Assembly (NCBI RefSeq): GCF_005406125.1
Contig: NZ_BIXZ01000001.1
Coordinates: forward strand, 1,116,001-1,180,000
Direction of reading: 5' to 3'
From: Haloarcula mannanilytica
GTDB taxonomy: Archaea > Halobacteriota > Halobacteria > Halobacteriales > Haloarculaceae
Length of the DNA: 64,000 bases
How positions within the stretch are numbered: position 1 is the first letter of the stretch; each line of letters begins with the position of its first letter. The translations under genes were made by a program, and so were the position numbers. Shown in pieces: positions 1 through 8,831 of this stretch. The notes under the pieces were generated by a model, which saw only the letters and a list, made by a program, of their open reading frames with translations, was not told the DNA's origin and did no database searches.

Positions 1-47
1 GCTGTGGCCTGCGCTCCGTTTGCAGCGACTGGCAGCGGGAGGTGGCG

Positions 48-821
48 ATGGCCGAACGGTACAGTGATTTGCCGGTTCAGGTCGGGCTACGCGTTGCGAT
101 GCCGGTCGTCGGCGCGCTCGTGCTCGCCGTCCTGCTCCGGGGACTGTTCCCGCCGGACGAGATGTTCCGGTGGATGTTCCACCCGGCGACCATCGCCGGC
201 TGTTGCTGGGCCGGCCAGCTCTGGTACGTCGGCCGCTCCGTCGACACGACCCGAATCGCCAGCACGCTCGTCGGTCTGGCGAACGGACTCACGGTGCTCC
301 GCGGCGGGCTGTACGCCGTCGTCGCCGGGTTCGTCGTCGTCCCCCCGTCAACCGGCCTCGCGTGGGTCCCCGCAGCCTGTTACGGGACCGGCGCAGTGCT
401 TGACCGACTGGACGGGGCCGTGGCCCGGACCGTCGGGGAACAGACGGAACTTGGCACTCGCCTCGACATGGCCTTCGACACCTTCGGCTTCGTCGCCGCG
501 CCGCTGGTCGCGGTGCTGTGGGGTCGACTCCCCGTCTGGTACCTCTCGATATCGGCGGCCCGTTACGTGTTTCTGGCCGCACTCTACTGGCGACGGTACC
601 AAGGGCGGCCGGTGTACGACACGCCGGACAGCAACCTCGGGAAGTACCTGGCGGGCGTCCAGATGGCCTTTATTACGGTCGCGCTGGTCCCGACGATTCC
701 GACGGCGCTCGTCTGGACCACCGCGCCGTTCGTGCTCGCGCCGTCGCTGCTGGTGTTCGGCCGCGATTTCCTCGCTATCAGCGGACGGCTGCCCGAATCG
801 TTCGCGGGCGGACAGGACTGA
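48..821 (+). CDS. CDP-alcohol phosphatidyltransferase family protein
   Basis: Membrane enzyme that transfers a phosphatidyl-type (in archaea archaetidyl) group from a CDP-activated lipid to an alcohol during polar lipid synthesis. The family signature DX2DGX2ARX8GX3DX3D is complete at about residues 119-144 (DRLDGAVAR, then G, D and D at the expected spacings), and several hydrophobic segments surround it. The acceptor alcohol cannot be read from the sequence. ATG at 48 is preferred to GTG at 42 because GGAGG at 38-42 lies five bases upstream of it. It is followed closely by two more membrane-protein genes on the same strand. Confidence 0.85.
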   Translation: MAERYSDLPVQVGLRVAMPVVGALVLAVLLRGLFPPDEMFRWMFHPATIAGCCWAGQLWYVGRSVDTTRIASTLVGLANGLTVLRGGLYAVVAGFVVVPPSTGLAWVPAACYGTGAVLDRLDGAVARTVGEQTELGTRLDMAFDTFGFVAAPLVAVLWGRLPVWYLSISAARYVFLAALYWRRYQGRPVYDTPDSNLGKYLAGVQMAFITVALVPTIPTALVWTTAPFVLAPSLLVFGRDFLAISGRLPESFAGGQD

Positions 822-848
822 TATACGACTGCGTACCTACGGTGAATC

Positions 849-1319
849 GTGCTCTTTCCGACACACCTCGTCGCCGCCGGGCTACTGAGCAGAGTAACGC
901 GGCTGTCGCCGTGGTGGCTCGTCGTCGGCGCGGCGCTGCCGGACGTGGTCGACAAGCCGCTGGGGCTGCTCGGCGTCGTCGATCTCTATCACTCGGTCGG
1001 GCACGCCGCGCTTCTGGTGGTTCTCATGGTTCCGATTGCGCTGTCGGGCCGTGCCGGACTCGCCACGGCGGTCGGCTGGGTCTCGCATCTGCTGCTCGAC
1101 GCGCTCCACGTCGTCGTCAACGGCCGGCCTGGCGACGCGCTGTTTCTGGGTTGGCCGCTCACGGTCCCGCCGGACCCGCTTGCGATTCCGCCCGGGTCTT
1201 TCATCTGGTATTACCTCGGCACGCCGTCGTTCTATCTGGACGTGCTCCTGTGGGTGGCGCTTGCCGTCGTCGTCGTGGCCGAGCGCCGGGACAGCAGCGA
1301 CGCCGTGGCCGACCAGTAG
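849..1319 (+). CDS. Predicted membrane-bound metal-dependent hydrolase (YdjM/DUF457 type)
   Basis: A 156-residue hydrophobic protein with a GTG start. It opens with MLFPTHLVAAGL and contains LPDVVD, HSVGH and SHLLLDALH, the His/Asp pattern of the YdjM-like family of inner-membrane proteins annotated as metal-dependent hydrolases. The His and Asp residues lie at the ends of about four transmembrane segments. Its substrate is unknown. It lies 27 bases after the lipid-synthesis gene and may be co-transcribed with it. Confidence 0.7.
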   Translation: MLFPTHLVAAGLLSRVTRLSPWWLVVGAALPDVVDKPLGLLGVVDLYHSVGHAALLVVLMVPIALSGRAGLATAVGWVSHLLLDALHVVVNGRPGDALFLGWPLTVPPDPLAIPPGSFIWYYLGTPSFYLDVLLWVALAVVVVAERRDSSDAVADQ

Positions 1320-1426
1320 CTGCCTCGGTAACTGGTCGGCGACACCTCAAAGCTGGACTGCGACCAAAGCCCCGTCTCCACCGTACCCAGTGGGAATATA
1401 CCACACCAGCCCTTCAGACGAGAGAC

Positions 1427-1987
1427 ATGGAGCAGTTCGTCGCGGACGTACTCGATTTCGTCGTCGAAATCGACGAGCGTACCGTGTCGCTGATACTCGA
1501 CCTGCGCGGCCCCTTCGCAACGAAGATACTAACGTCCGTGACCGGCCTCGGATCGGCTTCGGCAGCAATCGTATTCCTCGGAATGTTCTATCTGGCGGGC
1601 TGGGAGGAGGAACTCCTGACGGCCGCCGTCGCGCTGGCGCTGACCGGCGTGGTCGTCGGGGTACTCATGCAAACGGTACAGCGGCCGTTTCCGCCGGACC
1701 CGGTGTGTCTGACCGGGGACGCCGAGAGCGTCGCCACGTCGTTTCCCTCCGGCCACGCGGCCGCTGTCGTGGTCTTTGCGATGACCGCACGGCAGTCGCC
1801 GCGGTTGCCCTTCGGCGCTGTGGCCGCCCTCGCGGCGATGATTGCGTTCTCGCGGGTCTATCTCGGCACGCACTACCTCTCGGACACTGTGGCCGGCGTG
1901 GCAATCGGCGTCGGTGCGTTCGTCGTCGCGAAGCGACTCGTCGACCGGTTCGACCTGCTGTCACGTGTCCGACCGTATTTCGACTGA
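1427..1987 (+). CDS. PAP2-family membrane phosphatase
   Basis: A 186-residue membrane protein of the type 2 phosphatidic acid phosphatase family, which removes phosphate from lipid phosphates or polyprenyl diphosphates. Visible motifs are QRPFPPDP (domain 1, with Gln in place of the usual upstream Lys), FPSGHAAAV (domain 2, catalytic His) and SRVYLGTHYLSD (domain 3, SR-X5-H-X3-D). The N-terminal 40 residues are acidic and soluble and several hydrophobic helices follow. The reading frame is open well upstream, but the MEQF start at 1427 gives the family length. Confidence 0.8.
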   Translation: MEQFVADVLDFVVEIDERTVSLILDLRGPFATKILTSVTGLGSASAAIVFLGMFYLAGWEEELLTAAVALALTGVVVGVLMQTVQRPFPPDPVCLTGDAESVATSFPSGHAAAVVVFAMTARQSPRLPFGAVAALAAMIAFSRVYLGTHYLSDTVAGVAIGVGAFVVAKRLVDRFDLLSRVRPYFD

Positions 1988-2050
1988 GTCACAGCGCGAG
2001 TCGGGACACCGGAGTGTGGTTTTTGTGTCGGCCGACCTGTCACTCAGTAT

Positions 2051-2143
2051 ATGGACGGAGCCGACCGCTTCATGTTCTGGATGCTCGTCCTGCTGTTCGT
2101 GCTAATGGCCGTCGCGACGATTCTGTCGCTGCTCGTCGGCTGA
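2051..2143 (+). CDS. Single-span membrane peptide (30 aa)
   Basis: A 30-residue ORF: a short charged N-terminus (MDGADRF) and one hydrophobic helix rich in Leu, Val and Met, ending LLVG. Small single-span proteins of this kind are common in haloarchaea and often missed. It lies between the PAP2 gene and the convergent purU gene. The function is unknown. Confidence 0.45.
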   Translation: MDGADRFMFWMLVLLFVLMAVATILSLLVG

Positions 2144-2160
2144 ACCGTTGAGCGACGCCC

Positions 2161-3135
2161 TCAGTCGTCGGCCTCGACCTCACCGTCGTCCTCGGCGACG
2201 AACTCGCCGAGCCCGTCGATGGGACGGTCAGGGTTCAGTTGGTCGAGTTTCTCCGGTGCGCCGAGTTGCACGTCCGTCTCCTCGGGGTCACGCAGTTTCG
2301 TCCGGCCGCGGTGGACGGTCACCTCGTCGTTGAGGTGCAGTTTGATGGCCTCGATGAGCGCCTCGGCTTCGAGCGGCTGACCGATCTGCTGAAGCTCCTC
2401 CTCGGTGGCGTCGTCGGGAACGTTGAACGCCCGCTGAGTGATTATCGGTCCCTGATCGAGGTCCGTCGTCACGTAGTGGGCGGTGACGCCGGCGATGCGA
2501 ACGCCTTCCTCGATGGCCTGCATGTACGCCGACGCGCCGGGGAAGGCGGGCAGCAGGCTCGGGTGGACGTTGATGATGCGGCTCTCGTAGCGGAAGACGA
2601 CATCGGGCGAGAGGATGCGCATGTAGCGGGCCAGCGCGATGAGGTCGGCGTCGTACTGCGCGAGTAGGTCAAGCAGTTGTTGCTCGTCCGGCGTTCCCTT
2701 CTCGTCGCCGATGTCGTGGAAGGGTACGTCGTACTTGGCCGCCAGCGGTGCGAGGTCGTCGTGGTTCCCGATGACCACCTCGATGTCGGCCCCGAGATCG
2801 CCGTTGGCCCAGGCCTCGAACAGGGCTTCCAGACAATGGGACTCCTTCGTGACGAGGACGGCGATGGTCTGGGTTTCGCGGTCGGCAGGGAACCGGACCT
2901 GCACGTCGACGCCGAGTTCGTCGCCCAGTTCGGTGAGGTCCTCGCGGAGTTTCGACTCGGTCGTCACCATCTCGGAGGTGTCGACGCGCATCGTCATCCG
3001 GAAGACGCCTTCCCGGACGGCCTGGTCGAGGTCCTCGATGTTGATGCTGCGCTCGAACAGCAGCGAGGTCACTTCGGCGATGAGGCCCGTGTCGTCCTCG
3101 CCGACGACCGTGATCTCTGTCAGGCCGCGTGTCAC
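2161..3135 (-). CDS. purU: Formyltetrahydrofolate deformylase
   Basis: Hydrolyses 10-formyltetrahydrofolate to formate and tetrahydrofolate, supplying formate for purine synthesis and balancing one-carbon pools. It has an N-terminal ACT domain (residues 1-90, TEITVVGEDDTGLIAEVTSL) and a C-terminal formyl-transferase fold with IGNHDDL and the active-site stretch NVHPSLLPAFPGA. The C-terminal tail of about 45 residues is acidic, as is usual in haloarchaea. The start is taken as GTG at 3135, where ACT homology begins; the frame continues upstream antisense to the next gene, but that part does not look coding. The purS/purQ pair lies nearby. Confidence 0.88.
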   Translation of the reverse strand: MTRGLTEITVVGEDDTGLIAEVTSLLFERSINIEDLDQAVREGVFRMTMRVDTSEMVTTESKLREDLTELGDELGVDVQVRFPADRETQTIAVLVTKESHCLEALFEAWANGDLGADIEVVIGNHDDLAPLAAKYDVPFHDIGDEKGTPDEQQLLDLLAQYDADLIALARYMRILSPDVVFRYESRIINVHPSLLPAFPGASAYMQAIEEGVRIAGVTAHYVTTDLDQGPIITQRAFNVPDDATEEELQQIGQPLEAEALIEAIKLHLNDEVTVHRGRTKLRDPEETDVQLGAPEKLDQLNPDRPIDGLGEFVAEDDGEVEADD

Positions 3136-3264
3136 GATACCCACCACCGGACAGCGTCGCGATCCATTTGCCCCAGAGTCGGCAGTCCCACGGCAAAAGC
3201 CTTCGTTTTCCACACAGCGTAGACGCCAACGCTTTGTGTCTCGGTCCGTGTATGTACGGCAGTG

Positions 3265-4140
3265 ATGAGTGATTCGCCGACCGTTCTCTGTGCCCAACCC
3301 GATACTGACGAACGGGCGGAGACGGCCGACGCGCTTACCGACGCCGGACTCGCTGTCGAGGAGGTCGGCTCGGTCGATAGCCTGGAGGTGGCACTCGACC
3401 GGTCGATCGACTGTGTCGTGACGGCCTTCGACTTCGAGGACGGCGACGGGTTCGACGTGGTGGATGCGGTTCGTGAGGTATACCCGGACTGTGTGGTCAT
3501 CCTCTATACGGAACATGCGCCCTCGGACCTCCCCCGTGGCAGTCCCGAACAGGTCGTCGAGTACGTGCCACAGACGGTCCCGGAGTCCCGGGAGCGGCTC
3601 GCCGACATCGCCGCCATGGCCGCCGCCGAAGTGACCCAGGCGGCCTACCCCGTTCCGGACACCGAGACGGAGCGGCTGGCTGCCGTCCGCGAGTACGACG
3701 TGGAACAGTTGGAAGCAGCCGACACGTTCGACCGGCTGACGGCGCTGATGACCAGTCACTTCGACATCGACGTGGCCTTTGTCGGCCTGATGGACGAACA
3801 CGAGGAGCGGTTCCTCGCGTGTGAGGGGGCCAACTGGCGAACCCTCTCCCGGGAGGACTCGATCTGTACCCACACGATTCTCTCGACCGAGACGATGGTC
3901 GTCGAGGACACCCACGAGGACCCCCGCTTCGCCGAAGTAGACGAACTTGACCGGCTCGACATCAGGTCCTACGCCGGCGTCCGAATCACAGACAAAGATG
4001 GGAACGCTATCGGTGCGGTTTGCTGTACCAACGGGGAGCCGCGGCGCTACACGCGGGCCGAACTGGACGACCTCCGGCGGTTCGCCGACGAGGTCGAGGA
4101 ACAACTGCGGTTGCGGCGACGACTACAGAGGGGTACCTGA
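3265..4140 (+). CDS. Receiver-like and GAF domain signalling protein
   Basis: About 291 residues. Residues 1-115 resemble a response-regulator receiver (TVLCAQPDTDERAETADAL; the phospho-acceptor region reads VVTAFDFEDGDGFDVV). A GAF domain follows (about 155-280: FVGLMDEHEERFLACEG, SICTHTIL, VVEDTHEDPRF, SYAGVRI). There is no histidine kinase or DNA-binding domain, so it is a sensor or adaptor rather than a complete regulator. Its stop overlaps the ATG of the next gene by one base, so the two are coupled. Confidence 0.7.
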   Translation: MSDSPTVLCAQPDTDERAETADALTDAGLAVEEVGSVDSLEVALDRSIDCVVTAFDFEDGDGFDVVDAVREVYPDCVVILYTEHAPSDLPRGSPEQVVEYVPQTVPESRERLADIAAMAAAEVTQAAYPVPDTETERLAAVREYDVEQLEAADTFDRLTALMTSHFDIDVAFVGLMDEHEERFLACEGANWRTLSREDSICTHTILSTETMVVEDTHEDPRFAEVDELDRLDIRSYAGVRITDKDGNAIGAVCCTNGEPRRYTRAELDDLRRFADEVEEQLRLRRRLQRGT

Positions 4141-4805
4141 TGGCACAGCGACGAGACGACCGATACGCGTTCGACGGCCTGCCGCTGAACCCGGTCGAGC
4201 CGGGAACGAACCTGCTCGTCACCGGGCCGGTGCTGAACGGGGCTCGGGAGCTTGGACTGCGGCTGCTCTGTAGCGCCGACGCCGACGGCGGGACCGTCCT
4301 CATTTCGACTGACAGCGGTGCGACAGCCATCCTCGAGGACTTCGAGGGCTGCGGCGGCGTGCTCGACCGCGAGCGGGTCCGCGTCGTCGATTGCGCACAG
4401 GAGGGTGGCGACCTCCCGGAAGACAGCGTGTCCGCGGTCAGCACGCCGGCGGACCTGACCGGCATCGGTATCGAGTACTCCGGGCACTACGAATCGACCT
4501 ACGCCAGCGGCTACACGCGGGTACGGACCGGCATCATCACGCTGACGCCGCTGCTCGTCTACAGCGACGATGTCAGGACGGTGTACCGGTTTCTCAACAC
4601 CATCACCGGCCGGATCGGCTCCGCGGACGGGCTGGGCGTCTGCGTGCTCGACCCGAACGCCCACGAGGAACAGGTCGTCGAAAGCGTGGCGCAGTTCTTC
4701 GACGGCCGGGTCGATGTCCGTGCCGACGCGGGCGACCTCGAACTCCGGGTCAAAGGGCTGCGCGACCAATCGGCCGAGTGGACGCCGGTCGGCGCTCGGA
4801 CCTGA
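4140..4805 (+). CDS. RecA-superfamily ATPase-like protein (haloarchaeal HTR-associated type)
   Basis: 221 residues with a KaiC/RecA-like core: GTNLLVTGP at residues 22-30 occupies the Walker A position but lacks the GKT/S, and GTVLISTDSG and a strand-rich C-terminus follow. Haloarchaea have many such degenerate RecA-like proteins next to GAF/receiver signalling genes, as here. It probably takes part in signal transduction rather than ATP hydrolysis. It is translationally coupled to the upstream sensor. Confidence 0.55.
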   Translation: MAQRRDDRYAFDGLPLNPVEPGTNLLVTGPVLNGARELGLRLLCSADADGGTVLISTDSGATAILEDFEGCGGVLDRERVRVVDCAQEGGDLPEDSVSAVSTPADLTGIGIEYSGHYESTYASGYTRVRTGIITLTPLLVYSDDVRTVYRFLNTITGRIGSADGLGVCVLDPNAHEEQVVESVAQFFDGRVDVRADAGDLELRVKGLRDQSAEWTPVGART

Positions 4806-4857
4806 AGCTGCCGGGAGAACACAAGCGTTTTCTCCGCTGCCCGCTCGCTTGCCAGTA

Positions 4858-5112
4858 ATGACCGCCTTTACCGCGACCGTCACCGTCCGACTCAAGCGGG
4901 GCGTCCTCGACCCCGAGGCCGAGACGACACAGCGCTCGCTTGAACGGCTCGGCTTCGAGCTGAACGACCTCCGCTCGGCGGACGTGTTCGAACTGGACCT
5001 CGACGCCGACAGCGCCGAAGACGCGGCCGACCGCGCCGAGGAGATGGCCGAGCGGCTCCTGGCGAACCCCACCATCCACGACTACGACATCGAGGTGACC
5101 GAGACAGAATGA
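4858..5112 (+). CDS. purS: Phosphoribosylformylglycinamidine synthase subunit PurS
   Basis: 84 residues, the usual PurS size. PurS bridges PurQ and PurL in the fourth step of purine synthesis (FGAR to FGAM). The N-terminal VTVRLKRGVLDPEAETTQRS and the C-terminal LLANPTIHDYDIEV are typical. The stop TGA at 5110-5112 overlaps an ATG at 5109, the usual coupling to purQ, but here that ATG begins a 56-bp tandem repeat instead of purQ (see the repeat entry). Confidence 0.92.
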   Translation: MTAFTATVTVRLKRGVLDPEAETTQRSLERLGFELNDLRSADVFELDLDADSAEDAADRAEEMAERLLANPTIHDYDIEVTETE

Positions 5113-5232
5113 CCATCGCCTCGAAACTGACGGCGATACTCTGTTCCCACACGGGGTGGCTCGCGTGACTATCGCCTCAAAACTGACGGCGATACTCTGT
5201 TCCCACACGGAGTGGTCACTGTGACTATCGCC
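5109..5232 (+). repeat. 56-bp tandem duplication between purS and purQ
   Basis: Two nearly identical 56-bp units (5109-5164 and 5165-5220) each begin with (A/G)TGACYATCGCC and contain AAACTGACGGCGATACTCTG and TTCCCACACGG. The third unit begins with the same 12 bases at 5221, which are the first codons of purQ, and then diverges into purQ. The unit length is not a multiple of three, so the copies fall in different frames. The simplest reading is that purQ once began at 5109, overlapping the purS stop, and that insertion and duplication of the 56-bp unit moved its start 112 bp downstream. Confidence 0.8.
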
Positions 5233-5898
5233 GTCATCCAGTTCGGCGGCTCGAACTGCGACCGCGACTCCGTGCAGGCACTGGCGTCGCTCGGCTTCGA
5301 CGCCGAACTCGTCTGGCACGAGGACGGCCTCCCCGAGGATGTCGACGGCGTTGTCCTCCCCGGCGGCTTCTCCTACGGCGATTACCTCCGTGCCGGCGCG
5401 ATGGCCGCCCGCTCGCCCATCATGGCCGAGGTCCGCGAGGCCGCGAGCGAGGGGACGCCGGTACTTGGCATCTGCAACGGCGCACAGATCGGCTGCGAGT
5501 CGTCGCTGACCCCCGGCGCGTTCACGACCAACGAGAGTGCCCGGTTCCAGTGTGAGCACGTCCACCTGCGCGTCGAGAACGCCAACACGCCCTGGACCAG
5601 CCAGTACGACGAGGGCGAGGTCGTCGAACTCCCCATTGCCCACGGCGAGGGCCGCTACGAAATCTCCGACGACCGCCTGGACGAACTCGAAGCCGAGGAC
5701 CGAATCCTGTTCAAGTACTGCGACGAGAACGGCGAGGTTACGCCCGAGGCGAACCCAAACGGCTCGAAACACAGCGTGGCTGGCGTCACTGGCGAGAACG
5801 ACCACGTCGCCGTCATGATGCCCCATCCCGAGCGGGCGACGCTATCAGACCTGGGTCGGACCGACGGCCAAGGTGTTCTCACGGGCTTCGCCGAGTAA
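5221..5898 (+). CDS. purQ: Phosphoribosylformylglycinamidine synthase subunit PurQ
   Basis: Class I glutamine amidotransferase subunit that supplies ammonia from glutamine for FGAM synthesis. 225 residues. The catalytic triad is visible: Cys85 in VLGICNGAQIG, and His202 and Glu204 in MMPHPERA. The oxyanion-hole motif is LPGGFSYGDYLRAG. GTG at 5221 is chosen because MTIAVIQFGGSNCDRD is the conserved N-terminus. The start lies after two copies of a 56-bp repeat that separate it from purS. Confidence 0.95.
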   Translation: MTIAVIQFGGSNCDRDSVQALASLGFDAELVWHEDGLPEDVDGVVLPGGFSYGDYLRAGAMAARSPIMAEVREAASEGTPVLGICNGAQIGCESSLTPGAFTTNESARFQCEHVHLRVENANTPWTSQYDEGEVVELPIAHGEGRYEISDDRLDELEAEDRILFKYCDENGEVTPEANPNGSKHSVAGVTGENDHVAVMMPHPERATLSDLGRTDGQGVLTGFAE

Positions 5899-6263
5899 CG
5901 CGGTCAGTTTTGACGGGCGCTGAAAGCCCGGAACGGAGACCAGTCGCGCCGCTATGAGTTTTGTTTCAAAGGGGAGGGACCAGCGGAGCGTGTGACATAG
6001 TCCGGCGGTCCCTACTGTGACTTTGGAGGTCAAGCCGTATAAACACACGCTTACCGGAGTGTAAGTGAAATCGCTAGCCACGAGTCCCCTGCCGGCGACT
6101 GTGATGCGGTCCCGGGCGTGAATTTTACCAGCGAGAACGAAAATCGGGCGGAACTATCGGTGGCCAAGGCCCCGTACCAAAATCCCGAGGGACGTGCCAT
6201 GAACGACGGCTTCGCCGCACATTGTGCTACGTCTCTTTTCAATAATGACAATATTACTACGTA
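5899..6263. other. Gene-free stretch between purQ and tupA
   Basis: About 365 bp with no convincing ORF on either strand. The only structures I see are a short palindrome CTTAC-N6-GTAAG at 6050-6065 and an AT-rich end leading into the tupA promoter. It may be the remnant of a lost gene. Confidence 0.4.
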
Positions 6264-6296
6264 AATTATATTTGATGTTGGTGCTTCGGTGTATCT
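6264..6296 (+). promoter_or_regulatory. TATA-type promoter of tupABC, leaderless
   Basis: AATTATATTT at 6264-6273 lies about 25-30 bases before the tupA ATG at 6297, the spacing expected for an archaeal TATA box of a leaderless transcript. Upstream, TACGT near 6228 and ACGTA near 6260 form an inverted repeat that could be an operator for the ModE-like regulator encoded at the end of the cluster. That operator role is inference. Confidence 0.5.
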
Positions 6297-7244
6297 ATGC
6301 CGATACAACGCCGAGAGTTCATCGCAGCGATAGGCACAGGAGCGCTAGCGACCACAGCCGGATGCTCTCAGATCGGGGGAAGCAACAGTCAGTCCGACGG
6401 AGAAAGCGGCGGACAGGCGGGAGTAGCCGGCGAAACCCTCACGCTCACGACGACGACAAGCACCTATGACACGGGGCTCCTCGATGAGATTCATCCCGAC
6501 TTCGAGGATATGTACGGAGTATCCGTCGACGCGGTTGCACAGGGGACCGGTGCGGCCCTGGAGTCGGCCCGCAACGGTGACTCCGACGTGGTGATGGTCC
6601 ACGCTCGCGGCCTCGAAGACGAGTTCATGCGCAACGGCTACGGGATCAACCGGCGCGACCTCATGTTCAACGACTTCGTCATCGTTGGGCCGGAGAGCGA
6701 CCCGGCGGGGATTCAGGGGATGAGTTCAGCGACCGAGGCGCTCAACGCTATCGCCGATTCGGGAGCGCCGTTCGTCTCGCGTGGGGACAACTCCGGGACC
6801 CACACGAAGGAACTGAACCTCTGGGAAGCGGCGGGAACCGATCCAGGCGGCGACTGGTATCAGGAGACCGGGACCGGGATGGGCGAGGCACTGAATGTCG
6901 CCAATCAACAGGACGCATACACGCTCTCGGACCGGGGAACGTTCATCTCCCAGCGCTCGGAGATCGACCTCGTCATTCTGGTCCAGGGCCCGATCGAGGA
7001 CGGGCCGGAGATTCTCGCGAACCCCTACGGAATCATGGCCGTGAACCCCGGGGTCCACGACAACGCCAACTACGACCTGGCGATGGCCTACATCGGGTGG
7101 ATAACCAGTCCCGGAGCCCAGGACGCTATTTCGAGCTATCAGGTCAACGGGGAACAGCTGTTCTTCCCCGAAGCCGTCTCCGAAGATCCGAACTTCCAGC
7201 AATACGTTCCGGAAGGGTGGAGTAGCAACTCGTCTGACGAGTAA
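6297..7244 (+). CDS. tupA: Tungstate ABC transporter substrate-binding lipoprotein
   Basis: Binds the oxyanion outside the cell and hands it to the TupB permease. The N-terminus has an RREF twin-arginine motif followed by a lipobox (TTAGC, Cys about residue 23). The mature protein begins with [15 protein letters not shown], and the TupA-type anion-binding features [13 protein letters not shown] and [12 protein letters not shown] are present. 315 residues. It is the first gene of a tight tupABC operon. Molybdate cannot be excluded as substrate, but the TTTS and DNSGTH pattern fits TupA better than ModA or WtpA. Confidence 0.85.
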   Translation: MPIQRREFIAAIGTGALATTAGCSQIGGSNSQSDGESGGQAGVAGETLTLTTTTSTYDTGLLDEIHPDFEDMYGVSVDAVAQGTGAALESARNGDSDVVMVHARGLEDEFMRNGYGINRRDLMFNDFVIVGPESDPAGIQGMSSATEALNAIADSGAPFVSRGDNSGTHTKELNLWEAAGTDPGGDWYQETGTGMGEALNVANQQDAYTLSDRGTFISQRSEIDLVILVQGPIEDGPEILANPYGIMAVNPGVHDNANYDLAMAYIGWITSPGAQDAISSYQVNGEQLFFPEAVSEDPNFQQYVPEGWSSNSSDE

Positions 7245-7246
7245 GC

Positions 7247-7963
7247 GTGCTGTTCGAATCAGTCGGACAACTGCTGCCGGTCGTCGTCGACCTTCCGTTC
7301 CGGGACGGCTACGTGTCGAGCATCATCTACGTCTCGCTGTACGTAAGCGTCATCGCCGTGACGCTGAGTACGCTGTTTAGCATCCCGGTCGCCGTCGTGA
7401 TGGGGCTTGCCGACTTCCCCGGCAAGCAGTTCGTGAAATCAGTCATCAACACGGGGATGGGGTTTCCCAGCGTGGTCGTCGGTCTCGTGGTGCTGTTCAC
7501 CGTCTCCAATCAGGGACCGCTGGGGACGCTAGAGCTGATATTCACCAAGGAGGCGATGATCATGTCACAGTTCGTCCTTGCGACGCCGCCGATAACGGCC
7601 ATCAGTCTCGCGGCCATCAGTGGCGTGGACGAGGGCGTCCGCGACGCCGCACACGTCCTCGGCGGGACGCGTCTGGACGTGGCGCTGGTCGTGCTCAAGG
7701 AGGCGCGGTACGGCATCGCGACGGCGATTCTGGCGGGCTTTGGCCGCGCTATCAGCGAGGTCGGCTCCGTGCTCATCGTCGGCGGGAATATCACGAGCGC
7801 GGAGGGCATCTCGAAGACGCGGACGCTGACAACCGCGATTCAGCTCGAAGCGCGCCAAGGGCAGTACGAGACAGCGATGATACTCGGCGCGGTTCTGGTC
7901 GCACTCGTGTTGGCGGTAAACGCCGTGGTCGTCCGGTTAGGCGACCAGGAGGTACGACGCTAA
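7247..7963 (+). CDS. tupB: Tungstate ABC transporter permease
   Basis: 238-residue membrane component with five to six hydrophobic segments and the binding-protein-dependent transport (EAA) loop around [19 protein letters not shown], the contact with the ATPase. The GTG start lies two bases after the tupA stop, and the stop overlaps the tupC ATG (TAATG). Confidence 0.88.
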   Translation: MLFESVGQLLPVVVDLPFRDGYVSSIIYVSLYVSVIAVTLSTLFSIPVAVVMGLADFPGKQFVKSVINTGMGFPSVVVGLVVLFTVSNQGPLGTLELIFTKEAMIMSQFVLATPPITAISLAAISGVDEGVRDAAHVLGGTRLDVALVVLKEARYGIATAILAGFGRAISEVGSVLIVGGNITSAEGISKTRTLTTAIQLEARQGQYETAMILGAVLVALVLAVNAVVVRLGDQEVRR

Positions 7964-8727
7964 TGCTTCAGGCAACTGGTGTTTCACAGTGGTACGGGGA
8001 CGAACGTGTGTTCCGGAACCTCTCCATCGATGTCGAGACCGGAGAGGTCGTCGCAATTATCGGACCGTCCGGCGTCGGAAAGACAACGCTGCTTCGGATG
8101 CTCGCGCTCTCGCTAGAGCCCAACGACGGGACGGTCACCTTCGATGGGACGGACGTGTGGGCCGTCGACGAGGCCGAACGGCTTTCGTTGCGGCGACGCA
8201 TCGGAATGGTGTTTCAGGAAGCGAGCCTGTTCGATGCCCCAGTCGACCGTAACGTCGAATACGGGCTCCGTATCCGCAGGTCGTGGACAGACCGGCTCCA
8301 GAGCGAACTTCGCTCGGTACTGCGCTCGAACGGGACCGCTGACGCCGTTCATGAGGCACTCGACGTCGTCGGGTTATCGGAGAAGATGGACCAACACGCT
8401 CAGTCACTCTCAGGCGGCGAGGCCCAGCGGGTTTCGTTTGCCCGCGCACTGGCGTATGATCCGGATATCCTGCTGCTGGACGAGCCGACATCGGATTTAG
8501 ACCCGCGAAACACCGCGGTTATCGAAGACGCAATTTCCGAGGCCCGGAACCGAGGTATCGGCGTCGTCGTGGCGACACACGACATGCACCAGGCGGAGCG
8601 GGTCGCAGACCGGGTCGCGGTACTGCTCAACGAGCGTATCACGGAGATTGCCCCGACAGAGGTGATTTTCGAGAATCCGTCGGACAGTCGCACCCGACAG
8701 TTCATCTCCGGCGAATTGGTGTACTGA
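7963..8727 (+). CDS. tupC: Tungstate ABC transporter ATP-binding protein
   Basis: Powers uptake through TupB. Walker A is GPSGVGKT at residues 34-41, the Q-loop is GMVFQEASLF, the signature is LSGGEAQR and Walker B is ILLLDEPTSDLD, followed by the switch His in ATHD. 254 residues, normal for the family without a C-terminal TOBE domain. The TOBE domains are instead in the ModE-like protein downstream. Confidence 0.9.
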   Translation: MLQATGVSQWYGDERVFRNLSIDVETGEVVAIIGPSGVGKTTLLRMLALSLEPNDGTVTFDGTDVWAVDEAERLSLRRRIGMVFQEASLFDAPVDRNVEYGLRIRRSWTDRLQSELRSVLRSNGTADAVHEALDVVGLSEKMDQHAQSLSGGEAQRVSFARALAYDPDILLLDEPTSDLDPRNTAVIEDAISEARNRGIGVVVATHDMHQAERVADRVAVLLNERITEIAPTEVIFENPSDSRTRQFISGELVY

Positions 8728-8831
8728 CCGCGTCCCAACGCCGTCGTGTAGCACACTCCTGTCAAATACAATCCGCAGACGGAGAGTGGGCCAGCGGCAA
8801 CGCCTTTGTGAGGGCACGGCCATGTGATAGT

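Noticed and set aside
2161-4104. Very long minus-strand frame reaching upstream of purU
   Set aside because: Only 2161-3135 has PurU homology; the upstream part is antisense to the receiver/GAF gene and reads like translated noncoding DNA.
5109-5232. CRISPR-like short repeat array
   Set aside because: Two and a part units placed head to tail without spacers and without cas genes; a tandem duplication of the purQ start.
4750-5826. Long minus-strand frame opposite purS and purQ
   Set aside because: Antisense of two certain genes in GC-rich DNA; no domain and poor protein character.
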